Shown in pieces: positions 1 through 8,602 of a stretch of 16,364 nucleotides of DNA (position 1 is its first letter; each line of letters opens with the position of its first letter). The position numbers were made by a program, and so were the translations under genes. The stretch comes from Actinomycetes bacterium (GTDB lineage Bacteria; Actinomycetota; Acidimicrobiia; Acidimicrobiales; Palsa-688): assembly GCA_021811865.1 (NCBI GenBank), contig JAKAQB010000070.1:1-16364 (forward strand), given 5' to 3'. Under the pieces are notes generated by a model. That model was not told where the DNA came from, searched no databases, and saw nothing but the letters and a program-made list of their open reading frames with translations.

Positions 1-81
1 TCTCGCCGTGCTCTGCGCCGCCTAGTGGGGAGCCGACCCCCCGGGCAGACCCCGGCGGCGCGTTTGTTGGCTGGCCTGCGG

Positions 82-2055
82 TCACTCGGGCTCGGACGCC
101 CCCGAGGACAGCCGGTCCCTGATGGCGTTGACCACCGTCGGGTCGAGCAGGGTCGTCACGTCGCCGAGCTCCCGCTTGTCGGCGACGTCGCGCAGCAGCC
201 GGCGCATGATCTTGCCGCTACGGGTCTTGGGCAGCTCCGGGGTCAGGAGGATCTGGCGCGGCTTGGCGATCGGGCCGATCTCCCGGGCGACGTGCTCGCG
301 CATCTCGGCTACCAACCGGACCCCCGACTCGGCGTCGTCGGCGGTGCTGGCCTTGAGGGTGACGAAGGCGACGATCGCCTGACCCGTCGTCGGGTCGTTG
401 GCGCCCACCACCGCCGCCTCCGCCACGGCGGCGTGGCCGACCAGGGCGTGCTCGACCTCCGTGGTGGAGATCCGGTGGCCGGAGATGTTCATGACGTCGT
501 CGACCCGGCCGAGGAGCCAGATGTCGCCGTCCTCGTCGAGCTTGGCGCCGTCACCAGCGAAGTAGTGGCCTGGAAAGCGGGACCAGTAGGTCTGGCGGTA
601 GCGCTCCGGGTCACCCCATATGCCGCGGAGCATCCCCGGCCACGGCTGGGTGATCACCAGGTAGCCGCCGTTGCCCGGCTTCACCGGGGTGCCGTCCTCG
701 CCGACGACGGCGGCGGAGATCCCCGGGAAGGGGACCATCGCCGCGCCCGGCTTTGCCGCCGCGATGCCCGGAAGGGGCGTGACGAGGATCCCGCCCGTCT
801 CGGTCTGCCACCACGTATCGACGACCGGGCAGCGGTCCCCACCGACGTTGCGGCGGTACCAGATCCACGCCTCGGGGTTGATCGGCTCGCCGACCGAGCC
901 GAGCAGCCGGAGCGACGACAGGTCGTGGCCGGCGAGCAACTCGTCGCCCCACTTCATGAACGTGCGGATCGTCGTCGGGGCCGTGTAGAGGATGTTGACC
1001 TTGTAGCGCTCGACGATCTGCCACCACCGGTCCCTGGCCGGAGTGTCGGGTGTGCCCTCGTACATGACCGACGTCGTGGCGTTGGCGAGCGGACCGTAGA
1101 CGATGTAGCTGTGCCCGGTCACCCAGCCGATGTCGGCCGCTGTCCAAAAGACGTCCCGCTCGGGCTTGACGTCGAAGATGAGCCGGTGGGTCGTCGCCAC
1201 GTGCGTCAGGTACCCGCCGCTCGTGTGCAGGATCCCCTTGGGCTGGGCGGTGGTACCGCTCGTGTACATGATGTAGAGAGGGTGCTCGGCATCGAACACC
1301 TCCGGGGTGTGGGTGTCGGGCTGGCGATCCACGACCTCGTGCCACCACACGTCCCGGCCCTCGTTCCAGCCGATCTCCTGACCGGTGCGGTGGACGACCA
1401 GCACCCGCCGCACGTTGGGGGCGTCGGCGACGGCCACGTCCACCGCAGGCTTGAGGGCGCTCGGCACTCCTCGCCGGTAGCCGCCGTCGGCGGTGATCAC
1501 CGTGCGGGCGTCGCAGTCGAGTATCCGGCCCCGCAGTGCGTCAGCGGAGAAGCCGCCGAAGACGACGGTGTGCGGCGCCCCGAGGCGGGCGCAGGCAAGC
1601 ATCGCCACCACCGTCTCGGGGATCATCGGCATGTAGATCGCCACCGTCTCGCCGGCGGTCACGCCGAGCTCGGTGAGGGCGTTGGCCGCCTTGCACACCG
1701 CCCGCCGCAGGTCCGCGTACGTGATGGTGCGGGTGTCGCCCGGTTCGCCTTCCCAGTGGAACGCCACCCGGTCGCCCAGGCCGGCGTCGACGTGGCGGTC
1801 CACGCAGTTGACCGCCACGTTGAGCTTGCCCCCGACGAACCAGCGGGCGAAGGGCAGGTCCCAGTCGAGGGCCCGTTCCCACGGCTGGGCCCAGGTGAGG
1901 CGCCTGGCCTCCTCCTCCCACCACGCCACCGGGTCGCCGTTGGCCTCGGCGTAGATCCCGGGCTGGGCGTTGGCCTGGGCGGCGAACTCCGGCGAGGGCG
2001 GGAAGCGGCGGCTCTCGTGGAGGAGGGCGGACAGCGCGTCGGAAGGTTCGGGCAT
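82..2055 (-). CDS. acs: acetyl-CoA synthetase (acetate-CoA ligase, AMP-forming)
   Basis: This 657-residue protein should convert acetate, ATP and CoA to acetyl-CoA in the cytosol, through acetyl-AMP. It has the full ANL-superfamily layout at the usual Acs length (about 650): an N-terminal block rich in Trp with WEEEARRLTW and ARWFVGGKLNVAVNCVDRH, the phosphate-binding loop YTSGTTAQPKG, the motif WWQTETGG, the hinge region GDGAKLDEDGDIWLLGRVDD followed by NISGHR, and the C-terminal PKTRSGK whose Lys is residue 615. In known Acs enzymes that Lys is the site of inhibitory acetylation by Pat-type acetyltransferases, so the same control is possible here. I chose the ATG at 2055 (MPEPSDAL) because the open frame upstream of it (to 2163) is low-complexity and unlike the family. 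It lies divergent to a symporter remnant that would have been its natural acetate-uptake partner. Confidence 0.95.
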   Translation of the reverse strand: MPEPSDALSALLHESRRFPPSPEFAAQANAQPGIYAEANGDPVAWWEEEARRLTWAQPWERALDWDLPFARWFVGGKLNVAVNCVDRHVDAGLGDRVAFHWEGEPGDTRTITYADLRRAVCKAANALTELGVTAGETVAIYMPMIPETVVAMLACARLGAPHTVVFGGFSADALRGRILDCDARTVITADGGYRRGVPSALKPAVDVAVADAPNVRRVLVVHRTGQEIGWNEGRDVWWHEVVDRQPDTHTPEVFDAEHPLYIMYTSGTTAQPKGILHTSGGYLTHVATTHRLIFDVKPERDVFWTAADIGWVTGHSYIVYGPLANATTSVMYEGTPDTPARDRWWQIVERYKVNILYTAPTTIRTFMKWGDELLAGHDLSSLRLLGSVGEPINPEAWIWYRRNVGGDRCPVVDTWWQTETGGILVTPLPGIAAAKPGAAMVPFPGISAAVVGEDGTPVKPGNGGYLVITQPWPGMLRGIWGDPERYRQTYWSRFPGHYFAGDGAKLDEDGDIWLLGRVDDVMNISGHRISTTEVEHALVGHAAVAEAAVVGANDPTTGQAIVAFVTLKASTADDAESGVRLVAEMREHVAREIGPIAKPRQILLTPELPKTRSGKIMRRLLRDVADKRELGDVTTLLDPTVVNAIRDRLSSGASEPE

Positions 2056-2072
2056 CACACGGTCCCTGGATC

Positions 2073-3173
2073 GTGGGGCGCTGGCCGCACCAGCGGGGCG
2101 CCCACCGGCACCATTACCCGGCCCAACATACCGTTGATGACGCCGGCCGACGACACGTACCAAGCGACGAAGGCGGTGAGGACGTCGACGGCGTCCCCCG
2201 TGCAGGCAGCATCCTGCTCACCGCCGGCCGGCACGTCATCGGGGCCGGTACCCGGGTCTGGTTCCCTCCCGGCCCCGTTCCCGGCATCGCCGGTGCACCG
2301 ACGCTTTCCGGTGCGGCCTGGACGTCACCGCTGGTGCACATCGGCGGGCGGGCCATCCATCCCCTGGCCGCTACTTACGGGGTGATCATCGCCACCTTCC
2401 TCGGCGCCATCGGGCTGCCCCACATCCTCGTGCGCTTCTACACCAACCGGGACGGCGCCTCGGCCCGGCGGACGACCGCCCTCGTGCTGGCGCTCCTGTC
2501 CGGCTTCTACCTGCTGCCCGGGATCTTCGCCTTCCTCGGCCGGCTCGAAGCGCCCGGCCTGTACATCTCCGGCCGCTCCGACGGTGTGGTGCTCGTACTT
2601 CCCCGGATCGCCGCCGCCGGCGTGGGGGGCGACGTGCTCGGCGCCCTCACCGCCGCAGGGGCGTTCGCCGCCTTCCTCTCGACGACCTCCGGGCTGCTCA
2701 TCGCCATGTCCGGTGCGCTGTCGCACGACGTGCTGCACCGCGGCCCGGGTGCGTTCCGGGCCGCAGCGCTGCTGATCGGCGCGGCCGCCACCGCCAGTGG
2801 CCTCGCCGCCGGCGGCTACGCCATCAGCGTGCTCGTCGGCTGGGCGTTCGCCATCGCGGCGTCCTCCTTCGGGCCACTGCTCGTCCTCGGCATCTGGTGG
2901 CGGGGCCTCAGCCGCCATGGGGCGCTCGCCGGCCTGCTGCTCGGCGGTGGAGCCGCCTCTGGCGCAGTCGTAGCGACGATGGCCGGCGTCGGCCACCAGG
3001 GATGGCCAGCGGTCCTGCTGGGCACCCCGGCGCTGTGGACCGTGCCGCTGGCGTTCACCACCATGGTGGTCGTCTCGAGGCTCACGCCCGGCACCGTCCC
3101 GGCCGACGTCACCTCCCGGCTCCTGACCCTGCACCTACCCGAGGCAGTCCGCCGGCCTCGCCGCCCCGACTGA
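2073..3173 (+). pseudogene. N-terminally truncated cation/acetate symporter (ActP-like)
   Basis: From about 2380 the translation matches the C-terminal half of ActP-type solute:sodium symporters: GAIGLPHILVRFYTNRDG followed by ARRTT, then a run of hydrophobic helices containing TAAGAFAAFLSTTSGLL and SHDVL, and WAFAIAASSFGPLLVLGIWW. The open frame can start at a GTG at 2073, giving 366 residues, but the first 90 or so are not membrane-like. Full-length family members have about 500-550 residues and around 13 membrane segments. The N-terminal half, which carries much of the transport core, is absent, and the upstream DNA is already acs on the other strand. I therefore call it a remnant, probably non-functional. 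The most likely cause is a deletion that brought the middle of actP against the acs start. A rearranged but expressed protein cannot be excluded. Confidence 0.7.
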
Positions 3174-3208
3174 TCGGTCCGCCCCGACTGTTCGGTGCCC
3201 GGACGCGT

Positions 3209-3242
3209 CGAAGGGCCCGGCGGGGGGATGCCGGGCCCTTCG
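3209..3242. terminator. perfect 13-bp hairpin after the symporter remnant
   Basis: The arms at 3209-3221 and 3230-3242 are perfectly complementary (cgaagggcccggc and its inverse) around an 8-nt G-rich loop, 36 nt after the symporter stop. No T-run follows on either strand, as is common for terminators in high-GC actinobacteria. It may serve transcription from either side. Confidence 0.6.
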
Positions 3243-3387
3243 GGATCGGTCGGGGAAGGTGGGGGGGGTACCGTCAACCCGACCGAGCATCAGTCTGCCA
3301 CGCTCTCCGGCATCAGTCAAACCGTTTGGCTAGATTCTACGTATCTCTTAGGCAGATTTCAGGCGCGGGCGCATGCCGGGCCCGCGG
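3243..3387. other. intergenic region with a locally AT-richer stretch
   Basis: There is no gene in this stretch. It holds a loose inverted repeat (cggtcggg at 3247-3254 against cccgaccg at 3278-3285), the 9-mer gcatcagtc twice (near 3287 and 3310), and a palindrome caaaccgtttg near 3318. The stretch 3300-3362 is clearly less GC-rich than its surroundings. A 7-bp stem (3364-3370 with 3380-3386) lies just past the acyltransferase stop and could be a weak terminator for it. I see no convincing promoter leading into a gene. Confidence 0.4.
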
Positions 3388-4632
3388 TCAGACGACGGGA
3401 GCGGACGGCGCCGGGGTGGACAGCGGAGCAGGAGTCGGCCGGGGGCCCCGCCGGCCCGTGAGCCACAGGCTCGCCGGCGTTCGCCGGAGCAGGTCCACGC
3501 CCCAGAAGGTGGCGTAGTACACGGCAGGAACCATGGCGAACACGGCGAGGGCCTCGACGAGGCCGCCGGGAAGGTAACCCACGGCCGCTGACAGGCCAGA
3601 GGCGGCGGCCACGTCGAGGATCGAGCCGACGAGCAACGGGTGGGCCAGGTAGACACCGAAGGACACGTCAGCGCTGCGCTCGAGCATCCGGCGGCGCCTC
3701 TGCCCGACCCGCTCCGTCACCGAGAGGCCGAGGGCGTACAGGGCGAGCGTCGCGGCGACCGCCTCCACGGTCACCGTCGGCTGGAACACCTGGCCCGCCC
3801 TGATCGGGGAGAAGCCGAGCACCCTCATGTCGACGACGTAGCTGAGCTCCGCCAGCGCCACCGAGAGGAAGTAGGCCGCCCCGATCGCCCGGCCGTGCGC
3901 CCGCGTCCAGGCGGTGACCTGCTCGAAGTGCAGGGCGGCGAGGATCCCACCGACGACGTACAGCTCGTAGCTCGGCAGCCACGAGCCGGCGTGCGAGAAC
4001 CAGATCCCGAGCGCCGGCGGCCGCCATCCGTAGTGGGCGCCGGCGGTGAACAGGAGTTGGAACGCCACGCTCGCGCCGAGCAGCGGCGCGTGCGCGCTGC
4101 GGTGGCGCCGGAGCCAGCCGATGAGCGCGGGGAACACCAGGTACAGCTGGAAGGTCAGCAGCAGGAAGTAGAGATGGAAGTGGGCGCCGCCGTCGGTGAG
4201 GTCGAGCAGGAAGTGCTCGACCACGAAGGCGGCGCCACGGTGGAGGTTGCCGTCGGTGAGCACGTAGATGGCGCTCCAAGCGACGTAGGGAGCTGCCACC
4301 AGCGGGTACCGGCGCCGCCAGAAGGCGCGCGGCGGGAGGGGGCGGCGCTCGAAGCTGTACGTGAGGACGAACGCCGAGAGGAAGAGGAACACCGACCGGG
4401 TGACGTGGAGGACGGCGAGCACCCCGCCGGCGGTGAGCGAGGACCGGGGCGCCGACAGCGACGTGGTGTGCACGGCGATCACGCCGGCGACGGTGACGAA
4501 CCGCATGACGTCCACGGCGCCGAGATGGCCGCCGGCCCGGCGCTGGCCCCGCCCCTCCACGCCGCCGGCGCCACCCGCCCTCCCCTCCACGCCTTCCCCC
4601 GGCAGGCCAGCCGGCGGCGGAGCTACCGTCAC
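3388..4632 (-). CDS. membrane acyltransferase, acyltransferase family 3
   Basis: This 414-residue integral membrane protein has the acyltransferase-3 (OafA/WecH-like) pattern. After a roughly 40-residue Gly/Pro-rich leader comes LGAVDVMRFVTVAGVIAVHTTSL, in which the Arg and His of the first helix are the conserved pair of the family, then FLFLSAFVLTYSFERR and about ten hydrophobic segments. Such enzymes transfer acyl groups from an acyl donor to sugars, lipids or peptidoglycan at the membrane; the substrate here cannot be read from the sequence. Its GTG start overlaps the stop of the upstream acyl-CoA ligase by four bases (GTGA), which implies translational coupling and suggests that the ligase may supply or modify the acyl group. 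An internal start near the conserved AVDVMRF block would remove the leader. Confidence 0.85.
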   Translation of the reverse strand: MTVAPPPAGLPGEGVEGRAGGAGGVEGRGQRRAGGHLGAVDVMRFVTVAGVIAVHTTSLSAPRSSLTAGGVLAVLHVTRSVFLFLSAFVLTYSFERRPLPPRAFWRRRYPLVAAPYVAWSAIYVLTDGNLHRGAAFVVEHFLLDLTDGGAHFHLYFLLLTFQLYLVFPALIGWLRRHRSAHAPLLGASVAFQLLFTAGAHYGWRPPALGIWFSHAGSWLPSYELYVVGGILAALHFEQVTAWTRAHGRAIGAAYFLSVALAELSYVVDMRVLGFSPIRAGQVFQPTVTVEAVAATLALYALGLSVTERVGQRRRRMLERSADVSFGVYLAHPLLVGSILDVAAASGLSAAVGYLPGGLVEALAVFAMVPAVYYATFWGVDLLRRTPASLWLTGRRGPRPTPAPLSTPAPSAPVV

Positions 4633-6179
4633 GCCGCCCCGTCCTGCGCCCCGGCGGCCGGGTCGGCGAGCCGCCGGCGGAGCTCGGCTCGCCGGATCTT
4701 GCCGTTGGTGCCGGCCGGAAGTGCGTCGACCAAGGCGATGCTTGCGGGGCGGCGGAAGCGGCTCAGGTGACGGTCGCAGAGGTGGTGAAGTTCGGCGACC
4801 AGGCCGGCGGGGTCGGCACCCGGGCCGGTGGCAGGGACGACGAAGGCGACCGGCTCCTCCCCGACCGTCGGGTGGGGGCGGGCGACCACCGCGGCAGCGG
4901 CCACGCCGGGGTGGGTGAGCAGCACGTCCTCGACCTCCCTCGGGTGCACCTTCTCACCGCCCCGGTTGATGACGTCGTCTGCCCGGCCGACGAGGGTCAG
5001 GTAGCCGTCGCCGTCGAGGAAGCCGAGGTCGCCTGTCGGCAGCCAGCCGTCGACGGCGCGCGCCGGGCGCCAGGGACGGGGCGAGCCGGCCGGTTCCAGG
5101 TACCGCTCGACCACGCTCGGGCCGCGGATCTCGACCTCCCCCACGGCGCCAGGAGCGAGCGCCCCGGCGGCGCGGTCAGCCGGGTCCACGACGCGCAGCT
5201 CCACACCAACGGCCACTCCCACCGTGCCCTCCTTGCGCCGGCCGGGAGGCCGGGGATTGGCGGTGATCTGGCTGGCGGCCTCCGTCATCCCGTACGTCTC
5301 GACGACGGGGATCCCGGTGTGCTGCTCGAAGCTCCGGAGGGTGGGCACGGGTAGCGGCGCGGACGCCGAACGGGCGAACGCCACCCTGCCCACCACCTCC
5401 TCCCCCGGCGCAGGCGCGGCGGCGAGCACGGCGATGATGGCGGGCACGAGGTTGACCCACGTGGCCTCATGGTGACCGACCACGTCCCAGAACGCCGACG
5501 CCGAGAAGCGCCGGTCGACCACGAGGCGGTGCCCACCGACCAGCGACGCCAGGGCACCGACGACCACGCCGTTGATGTGGAACAGCGGCAGCGGGCTGTA
5601 GCCGACGTCGTCGGGCGTGAGCCCGTGGTGGGCCACGATGCACGACGCCGTGTGCAGCAGCTGGGCCTCGCTCAGCACGATCAGCTTCCGCTGGCCCGAC
5701 GTCCCCGAGCTGGCGAGGAGGACGCCGGCACCCGCACCTGCCGCCGCAGGCGAGGCCAGATCACGCCGGGCGACGCGCCCGGCGACCCGCAGCTCGCCGC
5801 CGGAGGCCACCAGCGCCGGGATCTCGGCCTCCGCCAGCGCATCGGCGGACCCGGCGTCGCCGGCGACAGCGGACAGGCCCAGCGCCCGGACGAGGGTGGC
5901 GAGCTCGGCCGGCGGGCAGTCGGGGTCCAAGGGCGCCACGACTAGGCCCGCAGCGAGGGCGGCGAGGAGGGCAGGGACCATCGCCAGCGGGTCCGCCATG
6001 CGCAGCCCGACGCGGTCCCCGGGCGCCACGGCGGCAGCCGCCAAGCGCCAGCGGTCGACGTGGGCAGGCAGCTCCGCCCACTCGAGGCTCCGCCCCGACA
6101 CGCCCTCCACGAGGCCAACGCCGCCGGCGGCGGCTCGGGTGTCGATGAGGGAGCGCACGGGGGGAGGGGCAGGCGACAT
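4629..6179 (-). CDS. AMP-dependent acyl-CoA ligase, oxalate-CoA ligase-like
   Basis: This 516-residue ANL-superfamily enzyme should activate a carboxylic acid to its CoA thioester. Visible motifs in order are the P-loop LLASSGTSGQRK, SPLPLFHINGV, FSASAFWDVVGHHEATW, FARSASAPL, ETYGMTEAASQITANP, GWLPTGDLGFLDGDGYLTL, the hinge GRADDVINRGGEKVHPREVE, and the C-terminal TNGKIRRAEL with the adenylation Lys at residue 494. The blocks around FSASAFW, SASAPL and MTEAASQ resemble AAE3/Pcs60 oxalate-CoA ligases more than long-chain or acetate enzymes; this is a judgement by eye, and the substrate is not proven. I chose the ATG at 6179 (MSPAPPPV). A GTG at 6236 would add 19 residues, and neither has a clear Shine-Dalgarno sequence. 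It sits between the phosphatase and the acyltransferase on the same strand. Confidence 0.85.
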   Translation of the reverse strand: MSPAPPPVRSLIDTRAAAGGVGLVEGVSGRSLEWAELPAHVDRWRLAAAAVAPGDRVGLRMADPLAMVPALLAALAAGLVVAPLDPDCPPAELATLVRALGLSAVAGDAGSADALAEAEIPALVASGGELRVAGRVARRDLASPAAAGAGAGVLLASSGTSGQRKLIVLSEAQLLHTASCIVAHHGLTPDDVGYSPLPLFHINGVVVGALASLVGGHRLVVDRRFSASAFWDVVGHHEATWVNLVPAIIAVLAAAPAPGEEVVGRVAFARSASAPLPVPTLRSFEQHTGIPVVETYGMTEAASQITANPRPPGRRKEGTVGVAVGVELRVVDPADRAAGALAPGAVGEVEIRGPSVVERYLEPAGSPRPWRPARAVDGWLPTGDLGFLDGDGYLTLVGRADDVINRGGEKVHPREVEDVLLTHPGVAAAAVVARPHPTVGEEPVAFVVPATGPGADPAGLVAELHHLCDRHLSRFRRPASIALVDALPAGTNGKIRRAELRRRLADPAAGAQDGAA

Positions 6180-6269
6180 GGCAAACGGTGGCCTCGGGAT
6201 GAAGGTAGTCACGGCCGGCGGGTGCGCAGTTGTCACCCATGAGCGGTGCGGGAAGGCGGGCGGGGAGGC

Positions 6270-6857
6270 TCAGGTCGGGGCGGGCACGTTCCACCGCCGG
6301 ATGACCGGGTTGGCGTGCTCCCAGCCCAGCTCGCAGACCGTGGAGGTGTCCAGGCCGAGAAGACGACCGGTGCAGACGGGCTCGCCCAGCCAGCGGGCGG
6401 CCAGGCTGCGCAGCAGGTGGCCGTGGGCGACGAGGGCCACACGCCGGCCTGGCCCCTCGCCGAGCGCCCGCCGGATCACCCGATCGGCCCGGGCCGCGAC
6501 CTCAGCGGCGGACTCCCCTCCCCTCCACGGGCCGTCCCAGATGCTCCACCCCGGCAGGCTCTTGTGGATCTCGTCGGAGGTGAGCCCCTCGAAGTCGCCG
6601 TAGTCCCACTCGCGGAGGTCATCGTCGACGTCGTAGGGCAGGAGGCCGGCGAGTTGGGCGGTGCGCCGAGCCCGTTGCAGCGGGCTGCAGAGGACTACGT
6701 CGGGTGGCCACCGCTCGAGCAGTGGGCGCAGCTCCTTCGCCTGGCACTCCCCGGCGGTCGTCAGCTCCAGGTCGGTGCGGCCCGTGTGCCGGCCGTCCCG
6801 GCTCCATTCCGTCTCGCCGTGACGAACGAGCAGCAGCGTGGTACCGGAGCTGGGCAT
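6270..6857 (-). CDS. histidine phosphatase family protein
   Basis: This 195-residue protein belongs to the phosphoglycerate mutase-like histidine phosphatase superfamily. It has LLVRHGETEW with the phospho-accepting His13 and Arg12, the SPLQRARRTAQ block (Arg62), LREWDYGDFEG with Glu83 as the likely acid, GGES, and VALVAHGHLLRSL with His145. These are all the catalytic residues expected. Such small members are phosphatases of sugar phosphates, nucleotides or cofactor precursors; the substrate is not determined here. The ATG at 6857 is preceded by ggaagga at suitable distance. It is the first gene of a probable minus-strand operon with the acyl-CoA ligase and acyltransferase, and it diverges from the ABC exporter ATPase across a 63-bp gap. 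Confidence 0.88.
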   Translation of the reverse strand: MPSSGTTLLLVRHGETEWSRDGRHTGRTDLELTTAGECQAKELRPLLERWPPDVVLCSPLQRARRTAQLAGLLPYDVDDDLREWDYGDFEGLTSDEIHKSLPGWSIWDGPWRGGESAAEVAARADRVIRRALGEGPGRRVALVAHGHLLRSLAARWLGEPVCTGRLLGLDTSTVCELGWEHANPVIRRWNVPAPT

Positions 6858-6905
6858 GACGCCTATCCTTCCCACCCAGCCGGGCGTTTCCCCAGCGGGG
6901 CGCAG

Positions 6906-6911
6906 TAGCTT
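6906..6911 (+). promoter_or_regulatory. candidate -10 box of the ABC exporter
   Basis: TAGCTT fits TANNNT and ends 9 bases before the ATG at 6921. No Shine-Dalgarno sequence lies between them, so a leaderless or nearly leaderless transcript is likely. No good -35 box is visible. Confidence 0.35.
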
Positions 6912-6920
6912 CGCTCCCGC

Positions 6921-7823
6921 ATGCCCGTCATCGAGGTCGAAGGCCTGGTCGTCCGCTACGGCGACGTGGTCGCCGTAGCTGGCGTCGACCTGACGGCCGA
7001 CGCCGGCCAGATCCTCACCCTCCTCGGGCCGAACGGGGCGGGCAAGACCAGCACGGTGGAGACCCTCGAGGGGTACCGCCGCCGCGCCGCCGGCCGGGTG
7101 AGCGTGCTCGGCCTCGACCCCGCCGCCGACCACGCGGCGCTGACCCGCAGGGTCGGGGTCATGCTGCAGAAGGGTGGCATCTACCCGGGCATGGGCGCCG
7201 GCGAGGCGGTGCGGCTCTTCGCCTCCTACTACGACGACCCTCTCGACCCCACCGCCCTCCTCGAGCGGGTCGGGCTGGCCGGGGTGGCCCGCACGCCATG
7301 GCGCCGGCTGTCGGGCGGTGAGCAGCAGCGCCTCTCGCTCGCCCTGGCGCTGGTGGGGCGCCCGCAGGTGGCGTTCCTCGACGAGCCGACCGCCGGCGTC
7401 GACGTGCAGGGCCGGCAGGTGATCCGCACGGTGGTGCGCGAGCTGCGCGACGCCGGCGTGTGCGTCGTCCTCACCACCCACGAGCTGGAGGAGGCCGAAC
7501 GCCTCGCCGACCGGATCGTCATCGTCGACAGGGGTCGCGTCGTCGCCGCCGGCTCGCCGGCGGAGCTGCTGACCGCCGGCGGCGGCCGCTCGATCCGCTT
7601 CGGGGCACCGGCAGGCATCGACGTGGCCGCCCTCGCCGGCCGGCTAGGAGCGGCCGTCACCGAGGTCAGCCCCGGCGACTACGAGGTGGCCACCGAGGCC
7701 ACCCCGGCGGCCGTGGCCGCCCTCACCGCTTGGCTCGCCGAACACGACCTTCCCCTCGCAGACCTACGCGCCGGCCGCGAGCGGCTGGAGGACGTGTTCC
7801 TCCGACTGACGCAGCGGCCGTGA
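6921..7823 (+). CDS. ABC exporter ATP-binding protein
   Basis: This 300-residue nucleotide-binding subunit would power the permease encoded just downstream. It has Walker A GPNGAGKT at 36-43, the Q-loop at MLQKGG (about 82-86), signature LSGGEQQR starting at 130, Walker B VAFLDEP at 150-156, and the switch His187 in TTHELEEAE. The C-terminal 75 residues form an extra domain, as in DrrA/NatA-type ATPases of ABC-2 exporters. In other actinobacteria a similar exporter pair lies beside the haem A synthase gene, and the same holds here. That suggests a role near cytochrome oxidase or haem maturation, but the exported substrate is unknown. Confidence 0.93.
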   Translation: MPVIEVEGLVVRYGDVVAVAGVDLTADAGQILTLLGPNGAGKTSTVETLEGYRRRAAGRVSVLGLDPAADHAALTRRVGVMLQKGGIYPGMGAGEAVRLFASYYDDPLDPTALLERVGLAGVARTPWRRLSGGEQQRLSLALALVGRPQVAFLDEPTAGVDVQGRQVIRTVVRELRDAGVCVVLTTHELEEAERLADRIVIVDRGRVVAAGSPAELLTAGGGRSIRFGAPAGIDVAALAGRLGAAVTEVSPGDYEVATEATPAAVAALTAWLAEHDLPLADLRAGRERLEDVFLRLTQRP

Positions 7824-7860
7824 CGGCACCGGTGACGGCGGCCCGGCACAGGGAGCCGGC

Positions 7861-8586
7861 ATGAGGGCCCTGGCCGCCCAGACGGCAGCGGAGCTTCGCC
7901 TCACCCTGCGCCGCGGCGAGGCGGTGCTGCTGACGATCGCGATCCCGGTGGGCCTGCTCGCGTTCTTCTCGACCGTGAAGGTCCTGCCACTGCCGGCCGG
8001 GGTGCACCGGCCGGTGCAGTTCCTGGCCCCGGGCGTCCTGGCCCTCGCCGTCATGTCGACGGCGATGGTGAGCCTGGGGATCGCGACCGGCTTCGAGCGC
8101 CAGTACGGGGTGCTCAAGCGCCTCGGAGCCACGCCGCTCGGCCGGCCCCGACTGCTGGCCGCCAAGACGGTGGCGGTCCTAGCCATCGAGTTGCTCCAGG
8201 TCGCCGTGCTCGTGGGCGTGGCGCTGGCTCTCGGGTGGTCCCCGGGCCCCGGCGAGGCTCCCGCCGCCGGGGCGGTGATCCTCGCCACCGCCGGCTTCGC
8301 CGGCATCGGGTTGACCATGGCCGGCGCGCTGCGTGCCGAGGTGACCCTCGCGGGGGCCAATGCCCTCTATCTGATCCTGTTGCTCATTGGGGGCGTGGTC
8401 TTTCCCCTGGGCAGCCTCCCGACGGCGCTCGCCGACGTCGCCCGCGCCCTGCCGGCCGCAGCGCTGTCCGACACCCTCCACGCCGCGCTCGGCGGGGGAA
8501 GGGGCGGTGCCGGCGCCTGGGTCGCCCTCGCCTGCTGGGCGGTGGGGGCGCCGGCGCTCGCCGCTGTCACCTTTCGCTGGGAGTAG
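7861..8586 (+). CDS. ABC-2 type exporter permease
   Basis: This 241-residue membrane protein has six predicted hydrophobic segments and ABC-2 hallmarks: an N-terminal amphipathic stretch (AAQTAAELRLTLRRGEAVLL), FERQYGVLKRLGATPLGRPRLLAAK in the coupling-loop region, and LLLIGGVVFPLGSLP before the last helices. It would dimerise and pair with the ATPase 37 bp upstream. Its ATG follows a good ribosome site, agggag, with five intervening bases. The gene ends 16 bp before the convergent ctaB stop, leaving no room for a separate terminator. The end carries a short duplication, gggagtagg at 8579 and again at 8594. Confidence 0.88.
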   Translation: MRALAAQTAAELRLTLRRGEAVLLTIAIPVGLLAFFSTVKVLPLPAGVHRPVQFLAPGVLALAVMSTAMVSLGIATGFERQYGVLKRLGATPLGRPRLLAAKTVAVLAIELLQVAVLVGVALALGWSPGPGEAPAAGAVILATAGFAGIGLTMAGALRAEVTLAGANALYLILLLIGGVVFPLGSLPTALADVARALPAAALSDTLHAALGGGRGGAGAWVALACWAVGAPALAAVTFRWE

Positions 8587-8602
8587 GGCCGCCGGGAGTA
8601 GG

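Noticed and set aside
1..25. Possible end of an upstream plus-strand gene (LAVLCAA then TAG)
   Set aside because: Only seven codons are visible; too little to support a gene.
25..2385. Long plus-strand open frame over acs
   Set aside because: It is the shadow of acs in GC-rich DNA; its translation is Arg/Gly/Asp-rich with no family pattern.
3640..4770. Plus-strand open frame opposite the acyltransferase
   Set aside because: Highly charged, low-complexity translation; the opposite strand encodes a clear membrane protein.
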